Positions 1 through 5,928 of a stretch of DNA of 7,860 nucleotides are shown here, in pieces. Every line of letters starts with the position of its first letter. The stretch's first letter is position 1. Position numbers and translations under genes: made by a program. The DNA comes from an uncultured Collinsella sp. (lineage in GTDB: Bacteria > Actinomycetota > Coriobacteriia > Coriobacteriales > Coriobacteriaceae). The notes beneath the pieces are model-generated. The model had not been told where the DNA came from, ran no database searches, and saw only the letters and a program-made list of their open reading frames with translations. The stretch is from positions 1 through 7,860 of the forward strand of contig URBM01000090.1 in NCBI GenBank assembly GCA_900545995.1. The letters run 5' to 3'.

Positions 1-210
1 GACGCGTACGCCATAGTGCAGGAGAACGCCATGGCAACCTGGCACGAGGTACAGGATTGTGTCTCCGGCCCCACCTTTAAGGAGCGTCTCGAGGCTGACC
101 CGCGCTGCACCGTCAGCCAGGAAAAGCTCGACGAGATCTTTGATCCGTGGGACTTCCTCACCCGTATCGACACGGTCTTTGATCGTCTGGAGCAGCTGAG
201 CTTCGAGTAG
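1..210 (+). CDS. purB: Adenylosuccinate lyase, C-terminal end (partial)
   Basis: The frame is open from base 1 and ends at TAG 208-210, giving the last 69 residues of a gene that begins left of the window. The pattern DAYAIVQENAMATW followed by a Phe-Asp-Pro...Leu...Ile-Asp...Phe-Asp-Arg-Leu end matches the C-terminal helical domain of bacterial PurB (the AY..VQ..AM..W signature, then the terminal F...R segment). PurB is a cytosolic homotetramer of the fumarase/aspartase superfamily. It cleaves SAICAR to AICAR and adenylosuccinate to AMP, releasing fumarate each time. The active-site regions are not in the window, so integrity cannot be judged. The next purine gene in the window is purC, about 4.2 kb downstream. 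The assignment rests on remembered family conservation of the tail only. Confidence 0.8.
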   Translation, partial: DAYAIVQENAMATWHEVQDCVSGPTFKERLEADPRCTVSQEKLDEIFDPWDFLTRIDTVFDRLEQLSFE

Positions 211-236
211 GTTCGGGCATAACGTTAGCTTTTTAG

Positions 237-285
237 GGCGCTTTGCTGGTAATGTGTGTTGCCGGCGAAGCGCCTCGTTGCATTT
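237..285 (+). terminator. Hairpin after purB, probable weak terminator
   Basis: A 13-bp stem pairs 237-249 (GGCGCTTTGCTGG) with 262-274 (CCGGCGAAGCGCC) around a 12-nt loop. Two of the pairs are G-U and exist only in the + strand RNA, so the structure belongs to + strand transcription. The stem is followed by a poor T-rich tail (TCGTTGCATTT), so termination may be incomplete. Its position 26 bases after the purB stop fits the end of that transcript. Confidence 0.5.
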
Positions 286-306
286 AGGGAAAGACGGGGA
301 TAATAG
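278..306 (+). promoter_or_regulatory. Candidate sigma-70-type promoter for the TSCPD gene
   Basis: TTGCAT (278-283) and TAATAG (301-306) are separated by 17 bases, just downstream of the purB hairpin and 33 bases before the ATG at 339. A strong ribosome binding site, GAGAGGGGA (326-334), follows. The -35 matches consensus at four of six positions. Prediction only. Confidence 0.4.
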
Positions 307-338
307 TCGTCTCGAATAACATTCTGAGAGGGGATCGC

Positions 339-602
339 ATGATTTCGTTTGATTACAAGCCTCAGGGCGTGTGTGCTCGCAATATTCACCTTGACCTTTC
401 CGATGACGGCAACAAGGTGATGGGCGTTGAGTTTACCGGTGGCTGCGACGGCAATCTCAAGGCAATCTCCAAACTGGTCGAGGGCGCTCCTGCCGATCGC
501 GTAATCGAGGTTCTCGCCGGTAATACCTGCGGTATGAAAAAGACCTCCTGCGCCGACCAGCTTACGCGCGCTATCGAGGCCGCTCGCGCCGAGATCGCCT
601 AA
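339..602 (+). CDS. TSCPD-domain small protein (TIGR03905-like)
   Basis: This 87-residue protein fits a stand-alone TSCPD-domain protein of the TIGR03905 type. The same domain is found at the C-terminus of some adenosylcobalamin-dependent ribonucleotide reductases. Visible marks are Cys12, Cys36 in FTGGCDGN, Cys64 in NTCG and Cys71 in the eponymous motif near the end. Here that motif reads TSCADQL rather than TSCPDQL. Conserved cysteines in this fold suggest metal binding or a redox role, but the function of stand-alone members is not known. The ATG at 339 is preceded by GAGAGGGGA at good spacing. The TAA stop at 600-602 shares its last base with the next start codon, so the two genes are probably translationally coupled. 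Confidence 0.8.
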   Translation: MISFDYKPQGVCARNIHLDLSDDGNKVMGVEFTGGCDGNLKAISKLVEGAPADRVIEVLAGNTCGMKKTSCADQLTRAIEAARAEIA

Positions 603-1813
603 TGGGTATCGCCGATCACATCAAGAACGGAATATCGCGTCGCGGCTTTGTACTCGGTGGGGCTGCCGCGGGCGCTGCCACGGTGCTTGCCGGATGCTCG
701 AAAAAAACGGGCACCAGCGATGATGCCGCCGGCGAGCCGCAGGTTATCAAGGACGATTCCAAAATCATCTCGATTACGGATGAGTATGAGGCTGTCGACA
801 TCGATCTTGAGCCGGCGGCGTCGTGGACGCTGCCTCTGGGTACGCTGCTGTACTACTGCGACGGCGATTACGCCGCGGCAATGATGGCGCCCGCATCGGC
901 ACTGCACGCCAACACACTCGGTGTGCTCAACCTGGGCGATGGCTCGCTTACCACATTAATCGAGGATCCTATCGAGGGCACGGGATATGCATTCTACGAT
1001 GTCCGTGCCGGCGACGGCGTATTCGCGTGGGTTGAGATGAACTTTGCCAATTCATCGTGGAAGCTCTACGCTCAAAATCTGTCGGGCGCTTCGCTCTCTG
1101 GCGACGTGGTTGAGCTCGATCGAGGTGGCAAGGACTACGATCCGCCGCTGTTTACGGCGTTCGGGTCATCAGTCATCTGGTATAAAATGCCCTCGGCAGG
1201 TGGCAATAAAACGAGTAGCGATTCGTTTTGCTATCGTCGCTCGCTTGATGAATCCAAAGCCGAGGCAATTTGGAAATCGACGGGCCGCTTTGCATCGGCC
1301 CCGCGCGCGAGCGACGGCATTTTGACCATCTCGCCGCGTGTCCGCAACGACGAGGGCGTCTACTACGGCATAACGGCAATCGATCTGACCGACGGCAACA
1401 ACACCAAGCGTGCCCAGCTGGTCCTCCCTTCGTCAGTTTCGCCTTTCGAGGCCGTATATATGGGCGATACCTTCGTGTTTTCTATCGAGGCGGCCTATAG
1501 TGGCGTGGGCAGCCTGGGCAATATGGGCACGTATATCGGTAATGAGGGAGGGCCGTACCTCTTCCTGTCACGCGAGCCGCTCGCATGTGCGGCTGGCAAG
1601 AAGAATAAATACCTTGTTAAGGTACAGGCGTCGCATTTCCTGATCGACACCTCTGCCAAGACCTATGGCTCGCTGCTGTCGCCCGACCGCGCTTTGGAAT
1701 ATGGCGATTATCCAGCTACGGCGGGAAAATCGGACTCATTCCTTACGTACGCCACGGTGCGCAATAGCCAGGGTATACCAGAGACGGTCACTGCACGCCT
1801 ATTCTCTCTTTAA
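602..1813 (+). CDS. Tat-exported lipoprotein of unknown function
   Basis: This is a 403-residue exported lipoprotein. The N-terminus carries a twin-arginine motif, SRRGFVL (residues 12-18), a small hydrophobic stretch and a lipobox LAGC with the lipidated Cys at 32. It should therefore fold in the cytoplasm, cross by the Tat system and be anchored to the outer face of the membrane (mature chain about 372 residues). After a short polar linker (33-50) the body shows recurring strand-turn-strand patterns rich in Gly, Asp, Trp and Tyr, for example GVFAWVE...WKLYAQNL near 140-160. This suggests a beta-propeller-like fold of the TolB/WD type; that is inference from pattern only. I do not recognise a named family or catalytic motif. 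The start ATG overlaps the TAA of the preceding gene (TAATG) and has only a weak ribosome binding site, so coupling is likely. The next gene, a two-component regulator, starts 153 bases later on the same strand. Confidence 0.75.
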   Translation: MGIADHIKNGISRRGFVLGGAAAGAATVLAGCSKKTGTSDDAAGEPQVIKDDSKIISITDEYEAVDIDLEPAASWTLPLGTLLYYCDGDYAAAMMAPASALHANTLGVLNLGDGSLTTLIEDPIEGTGYAFYDVRAGDGVFAWVEMNFANSSWKLYAQNLSGASLSGDVVELDRGGKDYDPPLFTAFGSSVIWYKMPSAGGNKTSSDSFCYRRSLDESKAEAIWKSTGRFASAPRASDGILTISPRVRNDEGVYYGITAIDLTDGNNTKRAQLVLPSSVSPFEAVYMGDTFVFSIEAAYSGVGSLGNMGTYIGNEGGPYLFLSREPLACAAGKKNKYLVKVQASHFLIDTSAKTYGSLLSPDRALEYGDYPATAGKSDSFLTYATVRNSQGIPETVTARLFSL

Positions 1814-1872
1814 GCTTAGAGGGGTTAAAAAGGCGCCAACAGGGGAATAAACGCGTTGTAATTGTGAGTACC

Positions 1873-1911
1873 GCCCGCCGAGCTGCCGCGTCATAGCGGC
1901 ATCCGGCGGGC
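1873..1911 (+). terminator. GC-rich intergenic hairpin, possible terminator
   Basis: GCCCGCCG (1873-1880) pairs perfectly with CGGCGGGC (1904-1911). An inner stem TGCCGC (1884-1889) / GCGGCA (1896-1901) closes a six-base loop, with a small internal loop between the stems. It lies in the 153-bp gap between the lipoprotein and the response regulator. No T-run follows (TCAGGTGCGTT), so it is not a classical intrinsic terminator. It could be Rho-assisted, a 3'-end stabiliser or part of the regulator leader. Confidence 0.35.
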
Positions 1912-1966
1912 TCAGGTGCGTTAAAATGGGCTTGTTCTTAGCTAATTGAGACAGGGGGGCCGTGTT

Positions 1967-2689
1967 ATGGCTTCAGATGCAAAAAAGATTCTGCTGGTCG
2001 AGGATGAGAAGGCAATCCGTGACGCCGTCGCTGCCTATCTCGAGCGCGAAGGCTACTGGGTTGTGGGCGTCGGCGACGGCCAGTCCGCGATCGAGGAGTT
2101 CGAGAAGCATCAGTTCGACCTGGTCGTGCTCGACCTTATGCTCCCCAAGATCCCCGGCGAGCGCGTTTGCCGCACCATTCGCGATACCTCGGATGTCCCC
2201 ATCATCATGCTGACGGCTAAGGGCGAGATTGAGGACCGTATTATCGGTCTTGAGCTCGGCGCCGACGACTATCTGATTAAGCCGTTCTCGCCGCGCGAGC
2301 TCGTCGCCCGCGTTCGCGCTCTGTTCCGCCGTGCCCACCAGGCCGACGAGCCCGCCGTCGAGGTACTCGACTTCGGCGATCTGGTCATCGATATCTCGGG
2401 CCACAAGATCTTGGTCGAGGGTAAGGAAGTCGATCTGACGGCTTCCGAGTTCAAGCTGCTCACCACGCTTGCCCGCCATCCCGGCCGTGTGTATAACCGC
2501 ATGGAGCTGGTCGAGAAGGTGCTCGGGTACGACTTTGAGGGCTATGAGCGCACCATCGATAGCCACGTGAAGAACCTTCGCGCCAAGCTGGGCGATGATC
2601 CCAAGAAGCCCAAGTGGCTCTACACCGTCCATGGTGTCGGCTATCGCTTCGAGGCTCCGGCCAAGACCGATAAGTCGGACGAGAAATAG
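1967..2689 (+). CDS. OmpR/PhoB-family DNA-binding response regulator
   Basis: This 240-residue regulator has two domains. The receiver domain (about 6-124) has the acidic pair E12/D13, the phospho-acceptor D56 in VVLDLMLP, T83 in MLTAK and K105 in IKPF. The C-terminal winged-helix domain (about 137-233) ends in the typical YTVHGVGYRF hairpin. Phosphorylation by the kinase encoded directly downstream should promote dimerisation and DNA binding. The start is ATG 1967, because GGGGGG (1954-1959) sits 7 bases before it; an in-frame TTG at 1946 lies upstream of that site and is unlikely. The length is normal for the family and all key residues are present. The target genes cannot be read from the sequence; the neighbouring lipoprotein is an obvious candidate but unproven. 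Confidence 0.93.
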   Translation: MASDAKKILLVEDEKAIRDAVAAYLEREGYWVVGVGDGQSAIEEFEKHQFDLVVLDLMLPKIPGERVCRTIRDTSDVPIIMLTAKGEIEDRIIGLELGADDYLIKPFSPRELVARVRALFRRAHQADEPAVEVLDFGDLVIDISGHKILVEGKEVDLTASEFKLLTTLARHPGRVYNRMELVEKVLGYDFEGYERTIDSHVKNLRAKLGDDPKKPKWLYTVHGVGYRFEAPAKTDKSDEK

Positions 2690-2700
2690 GGAAATCACAT

Positions 2701-4266
2701 ATGACACCTGCGCGCTTTGAAATCGGACAAAAGCACAAGCAGGAGAGCGAGGCGGGTTCCAAGGCTAGTTGGAACACGCCTCGTTCCGATTCACGGCCAA
2801 CGATGAGCTATCCCTCGCGCATGGCACTTGCTTTTGCTCTGACATCGCTCATGACAGTATTGGTGCTGGTGGGCGTTGTCTCTGTTGTGTGGGGCACGGT
2901 CTTTTCGGATTACACACGCTCCAATATCGTCGAAATCGCAAATTCCGCTGCCGAGAAGTTGGCGACCTCATATGAGGAAAACGGCTCTTGGACCGCGGGA
3001 GAACTGCGCACGGTCGCAACGTCGAGTTTGGTTTCCGACGATCTGGGCATGCAGGTCGTCAATAAAAAGGGCGTGATCGTTTATGACGATTCCTGGCCCT
3101 CGGCAAGCGCCACCGCCGATGTACGCGAAAACCAGGCTACGACCGACGACACGAGCGGCAAGAGGGCATCGCATAGCCCGGTCTCGTCTGCTCCAACCGA
3201 CTCCGATAGCGTTGCTAACGTCGAGATTGTAACGTCTTCCGGCGAGCACGTCGGACAGGTAAAGCTGTGGGCTATCGGCTCCGACGCTCTGCTCACCAAG
3301 GCGGACTCTGCGTTTAGGGAGAAGACCTTTAACGCCATGGCCCTCGCCGCGGTTGTTGCAATCTGCATTTCTGTCGTTATCGGATCGCTCGTGTCGCGCA
3401 TGCTCACCAAGCCGATTCATCGCATCACCAGTACCGCAAAGCAAATCCGTGACGGCGACCTGTCGGCTCGCACGGGACTGCGCGGTGATGACGAGATTGA
3501 TCAGCTGGGTGAGACCTTCGATGAGATGGCCACCTCGCTCGAGAAGGATATGAAACACGAGAAGCGCCTGACCTCAGACGTTGCACACGAGCTTCGCACG
3601 CCGCTTATGGCCATGCTCGCAACGGTCGAGGCCATGCAGGATGGCGTATATCCTACCGACGATGAGCACTTGGAGACCGTTGCTTCCGAGACGCGTCGCC
3701 TGGCTCGTCTGGTGCAGCAGATGCTTGACCTGTCGCGCATGGAAAACAGCACGGCTCCGCTCAACCTTGAGCCGGTGGACATGGTTCCTTTCGTGCGTTC
3801 CATCGTTAATGCCCAGGAGCGCCTGTTTGTCGACCGCGATCTGCGCCTGCGTTTTGCGGACGAGACCCAGGGTCACGACGATGTCGTCGAGGCCGATCCC
3901 GACATGATCACGCAATGTGTTATCAACCTCATGAGCAACGCCATGCGCTACACCCCCGAGGGCGGTTGGGTCGTGGTGTCGGTGCTCAGTGACCGCAAGC
4001 ACGTCAGTATTGCCGTTTCGGATACCGGTATCGGTATTGCCAAGGACGATCTGTCGCGCATCTTCGGGCGGTTTTGGCGCGCCGATGCCAGCCGCGCCCG
4101 CGAAGCTGGCGGCCTGGGCGTTGGCCTCGCCGTGACCAAGCAGATCGTCGAGCGTCACCATGGCTACATATCCGTGGAGTCGGAGCTTGGAAAGGGTACG
4201 ACTTTTACAATTCATCTGCCCCGCGAGCACACGGCAGACGCGGCATCTACTACAATGGAGCACTAG
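2701..4266 (+). CDS. Membrane sensor histidine kinase (HAMP, HisKA, HATPase)
   Basis: This 521-residue kinase is the likely partner of the preceding regulator: the gap is 11 bases, and its ribosome binding site AGGGA (2688-2692) overlaps the regulator's stop. Order of parts: a polar cytoplasmic N-terminus (1-41), TM1 (about 42-67), an extracellular sensor region (about 68-210) with a Ser/Thr/Asp-rich linker around 132-172, TM2 (about 211-232) and a HAMP domain (about 233-285). Then come a dimerisation domain with phospho-accepting H296 in DVAHELRTPL, and an ATPase domain. The ATPase has the N-box N413 (LMSNAMRYTPEGG), G1 box DTGIGI from D441, F-box FGRFWR near 455-460 and G2 box GGLGVGLA at 470-477. 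All catalytic boxes are intact. The sensor part contains an MQVVNKKGVIVYDD stretch that resembles PAS-like extracytoplasmic sensors; the ligand is unknown. Later in-frame ATGs exist at 2803 and 2821, but the upstream start has the better ribosome binding site. Confidence 0.93.
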   Translation: MTPARFEIGQKHKQESEAGSKASWNTPRSDSRPTMSYPSRMALAFALTSLMTVLVLVGVVSVVWGTVFSDYTRSNIVEIANSAAEKLATSYEENGSWTAGELRTVATSSLVSDDLGMQVVNKKGVIVYDDSWPSASATADVRENQATTDDTSGKRASHSPVSSAPTDSDSVANVEIVTSSGEHVGQVKLWAIGSDALLTKADSAFREKTFNAMALAAVVAICISVVIGSLVSRMLTKPIHRITSTAKQIRDGDLSARTGLRGDDEIDQLGETFDEMATSLEKDMKHEKRLTSDVAHELRTPLMAMLATVEAMQDGVYPTDDEHLETVASETRRLARLVQQMLDLSRMENSTAPLNLEPVDMVPFVRSIVNAQERLFVDRDLRLRFADETQGHDDVVEADPDMITQCVINLMSNAMRYTPEGGWVVVSVLSDRKHVSIAVSDTGIGIAKDDLSRIFGRFWRADASRAREAGGLGVGLAVTKQIVERHHGYISVESELGKGTTFTIHLPREHTADAASTTMEH

Positions 4267-4324
4267 CTTTTCGCTATTCGGTGAAGGAGGGGCCGCGTCC
4301 CTGCCGCTCCGAGTTTGCGAAAAC

Positions 4325-4357
4325 ATGCGGGAAAGAACCCGCATTTCTGTCGTATTT
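4325..4357 (+). terminator. Hairpin in the purC leader, terminator or attenuator candidate
   Basis: ATGCGGG (4325-4331) and CCCGCAT (4338-4344) form a perfect 7-bp stem with an AAAGAA loop. The following 13 bases (TTCTGTCGTATTT) are T-rich but interrupted. It lies 58 bases after the histidine kinase stop and ends just before the purC ribosome binding site. It may terminate the two-component transcript or modulate read-through into purC. No purine riboswitch core was recognised around it. Confidence 0.4.
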
Positions 4358-4375
4358 AGGTAAGGAGTGACTCAC

Positions 4376-5263
4376 GTGACAACGATGGAGCGTCGTCCGG
4401 ATTCCCGTGGCAAGGTTCGTGATATTTACGATGCCGGTGAAAACCTGCTGATGGTCGCCACCGACCGCATTTCTGCGTTCGACTTCATTCTTCCCGACGA
4501 GATTCCGTTTAAGGGAGAGGTGCTCAATCGCATCTCGGCATTCTGGTTCGATAAGTTTGCCGACATCGTTCCCAACCATCTCGTTTCCATCGACCCGGCG
4601 GATTTCCCCGAGGAGTTTGCTGAGTATCGTGACTACCTCGCTGGCCGCGCCATGCTGGTTAAGAAGGCCCAGACGATTCCTGTCGAGTGCATCGTCCGCG
4701 GCTATCTGACCGGTTCGGGCAAGAAGACCTACGACGAGAACGGCACCGTCTGCGGCATCCAGCTGCCTGAGGGCCTGACCGAGGCTTCCAAGCTTCCCGA
4801 GCCGTTGTTCACGCCGTCCACGAAGGCCGAGATCGGTGACCACGACGAGAACATCTCGTTCGAGCGTTGCTGCGAGATCGTGGGCGAGGACATCGCCACG
4901 CAGATTCGTGACCTTTCCCTCAAGATCTACAAGGCCGCTGCCGAGTACGCCGCGACCCGTGGCATCATCATTGCCGACACCAAGTTCGAGTTTGGTGTCA
5001 TCGATGGCAAGGTCACGCTGATCGACGAGTGCCTCACGCCCGACTCCAGCCGTTTCTGGCCTGCTGCCAGCTACGAGGAGGGCAAGATCCAGCCTAGCTA
5101 CGACAAGCAATTCGTCCGCAATTGGCTCAAGGCCAACTGGGATATGACGGGGGAGACCCCGCACCTGCCCGCCGAGGTCATCGATGGCACGTCCGAGCGC
5201 TATCGCGAGGCCTTCCAGATCATCACGGGCTCCCAGTTCACAAGCATGAAGGAGAACGCATAA
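4376..5263 (+). CDS. purC: Phosphoribosylaminoimidazole-succinocarboxamide (SAICAR) synthase
   Basis: This cytosolic enzyme joins CAIR and aspartate, using ATP, to form SAICAR in de novo purine synthesis. The predicted chain has 295 residues. The ATP-loop region RGKVRDIYD (11-19) opens the protein. The first family signature, VECIVRGYLTGSGKKTY, spans about 103-119 with R108, and the second, IIADTKFEFG, contains D201, K203 and E205. The length is nearer the longer form of the family (as in yeast Ade1) than the roughly 240-residue form of E. coli. The start is GTG 4376, because AAGGAG (4362-4367) lies 8 bases upstream. An in-frame GTG at 4367 overlaps that site and an ATG at 4385 is too far away. 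The downstream gene starts at the base after the TAA stop, so they probably form one operon. PurB, which uses the product, is at the left edge of the window. Confidence 0.95.
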   Translation: MTTMERRPDSRGKVRDIYDAGENLLMVATDRISAFDFILPDEIPFKGEVLNRISAFWFDKFADIVPNHLVSIDPADFPEEFAEYRDYLAGRAMLVKKAQTIPVECIVRGYLTGSGKKTYDENGTVCGIQLPEGLTEASKLPEPLFTPSTKAEIGDHDENISFERCCEIVGEDIATQIRDLSLKIYKAAAEYAATRGIIIADTKFEFGVIDGKVTLIDECLTPDSSRFWPAASYEEGKIQPSYDKQFVRNWLKANWDMTGETPHLPAEVIDGTSERYREAFQIITGSQFTSMKENA

Positions 5264-5839
5264 GTGAGTACCCGTAGCGCCACGAACAAGCGCACGCAAT
5301 CCCACGAAGTTACCGGGGTTGCGCGCAAGTCTGCCGCATCTGCTAAGCCCGCCCGCCAAGCAGCGAGCTCCGTTCGCGTCGTGCCGGCTTCGTCTAAGGC
5401 ACGCCGCAAAGAGCTCGAGAAGGGCGAGAACCTCGAGGGCCTCTCTAAAGAGGAGAAGCGCGCCCGCAAGGCTAAGCAGCGCGCCAAGGAGGACCGCATC
5501 TATACGGTGTCGAATATCCTCCTCAAGCAGGACGAGGACTACACCAAGCGCCGTCGCATCTGGTGGATTGTGCTCGCCATTGGCATGGTGCTCGTCGTGG
5601 CAATTTGGGCCTCGCTGTACTTCGCTCCCGCTGGCATGGTGTCCAGCCCTGTCCAGATGGTCGGCATCGTTTTGTCCTATGTCATCATCCTAGGTGACTT
5701 TATCTACGACTTCGCTCGTATTCGTCCCTTGCGCAACATGTACCGCGCGCAGGCCGAGGGCATGTCCGAGAACAAGCTCAACGCTCTTATCGAGCGCGCA
5801 ACTGCCGAGGAGGACAAGAAGGACTCCAAGAAGAAGTAG
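5264..5839 (+). CDS. Basic two-TM membrane protein of unknown function
   Basis: The 191-residue product begins with GTG immediately after the purC stop; AAGGAG (5249-5254) inside the purC end is spaced 9 bases from it. Residues 1-98 form a long Lys/Arg/Ala/Ser-rich cytoplasmic stretch, with a likely charged helix at about 45-77. Two hydrophobic segments follow (about 99-121, beginning IWWIVLAIG, and 129-150, VQMVGIVLSYVIIL). The tail is charged and ends in a lysine run (DSKKK). The layout suggests an inner-membrane hairpin with both ends in the cytoplasm. It faintly resembles actinobacterial DUF3043 proteins in having a basic N-terminus before paired TM helices, but I cannot confirm that. No enzymatic motif is visible. 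Co-transcription with purC is likely, though it need not imply a purine role. A strong terminator follows. Confidence 0.75.
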   Translation: MSTRSATNKRTQSHEVTGVARKSAASAKPARQAASSVRVVPASSKARRKELEKGENLEGLSKEEKRARKAKQRAKEDRIYTVSNILLKQDEDYTKRRRIWWIVLAIGMVLVVAIWASLYFAPAGMVSSPVQMVGIVLSYVIILGDFIYDFARIRPLRNMYRAQAEGMSENKLNALIERATAEEDKKDSKKK

Positions 5840-5842
5840 CGT

Positions 5843-5872
5843 TTGCATACATACTTATCGCTAAGATATAAG
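5843..5872 (+). promoter_or_regulatory. Candidate promoter for the aminopeptidase, overlapping the terminator
   Basis: TTGCAT (5843-5848) and TATAAG (5867-5872) are 18 bases apart; an alternative -10 is GATATA (5865-5870) at 16. The -35 hexamer is the same as in the promoter candidate before the TSCPD gene. The predicted start near 5879 falls inside the 5' arm of the terminator hairpin. Prediction only. Confidence 0.35.
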
Positions 5873-5900
5873 GCGCGTCGTTTTTGCGGCGCGCCTTTTT
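5872..5900 (+). terminator. Strong Rho-independent terminator
   Basis: GGCGCGTCG (5872-5880) pairs with CGGCGCGCC (5887-5895), nine pairs including one U-G, around a TTTTTG loop, and TTTTT follows at 5896-5900. It lies 32 bases after the stop of the two-TM protein and ends the purC transcript. Confidence 0.9.
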
Positions 5901-5928
5901 ACTGTTCTATAGATAGATGGAGTGGCAC

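Noticed and set aside
1921..1946. Promoter for the response regulator (TTAAAA with GCTAAT)
   Set aside because: The spacing is only 14 bases and no other convincing pair of hexamers is present, so I do not call it.
1973..2707. Minus-strand open frame of 244 codons opposite the response regulator
   Set aside because: Antisense shadow of an intact regulator with all conserved residues.
4315..4335. PurR operator upstream of purC
   Set aside because: The GCGAAAACATGCG stretch only loosely recalls the enterobacterial PurR box, and that regulator is not expected in Coriobacteriia.
4281..4370. Leader peptide upstream of purC, starting at GTG 4281
   Set aside because: It has no ribosome binding site before the GTG, and its reading frame simply continues an out-of-frame stretch from the kinase gene; no regulatory codon run is visible.
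4074..4370. Overlapping + strand open frame at the end of the kinase gene
   Set aside because: It is out of frame with the kinase, Arg-rich in a way typical of shifted GC-rich frames, and has no ribosome binding site.
4274..5359. Long minus-strand open frame of 361 codons opposite purC
   Set aside because: Same antisense effect; it crosses the purC leader hairpin and the purC/two-TM gene boundary, and its product shows no recognisable domain.
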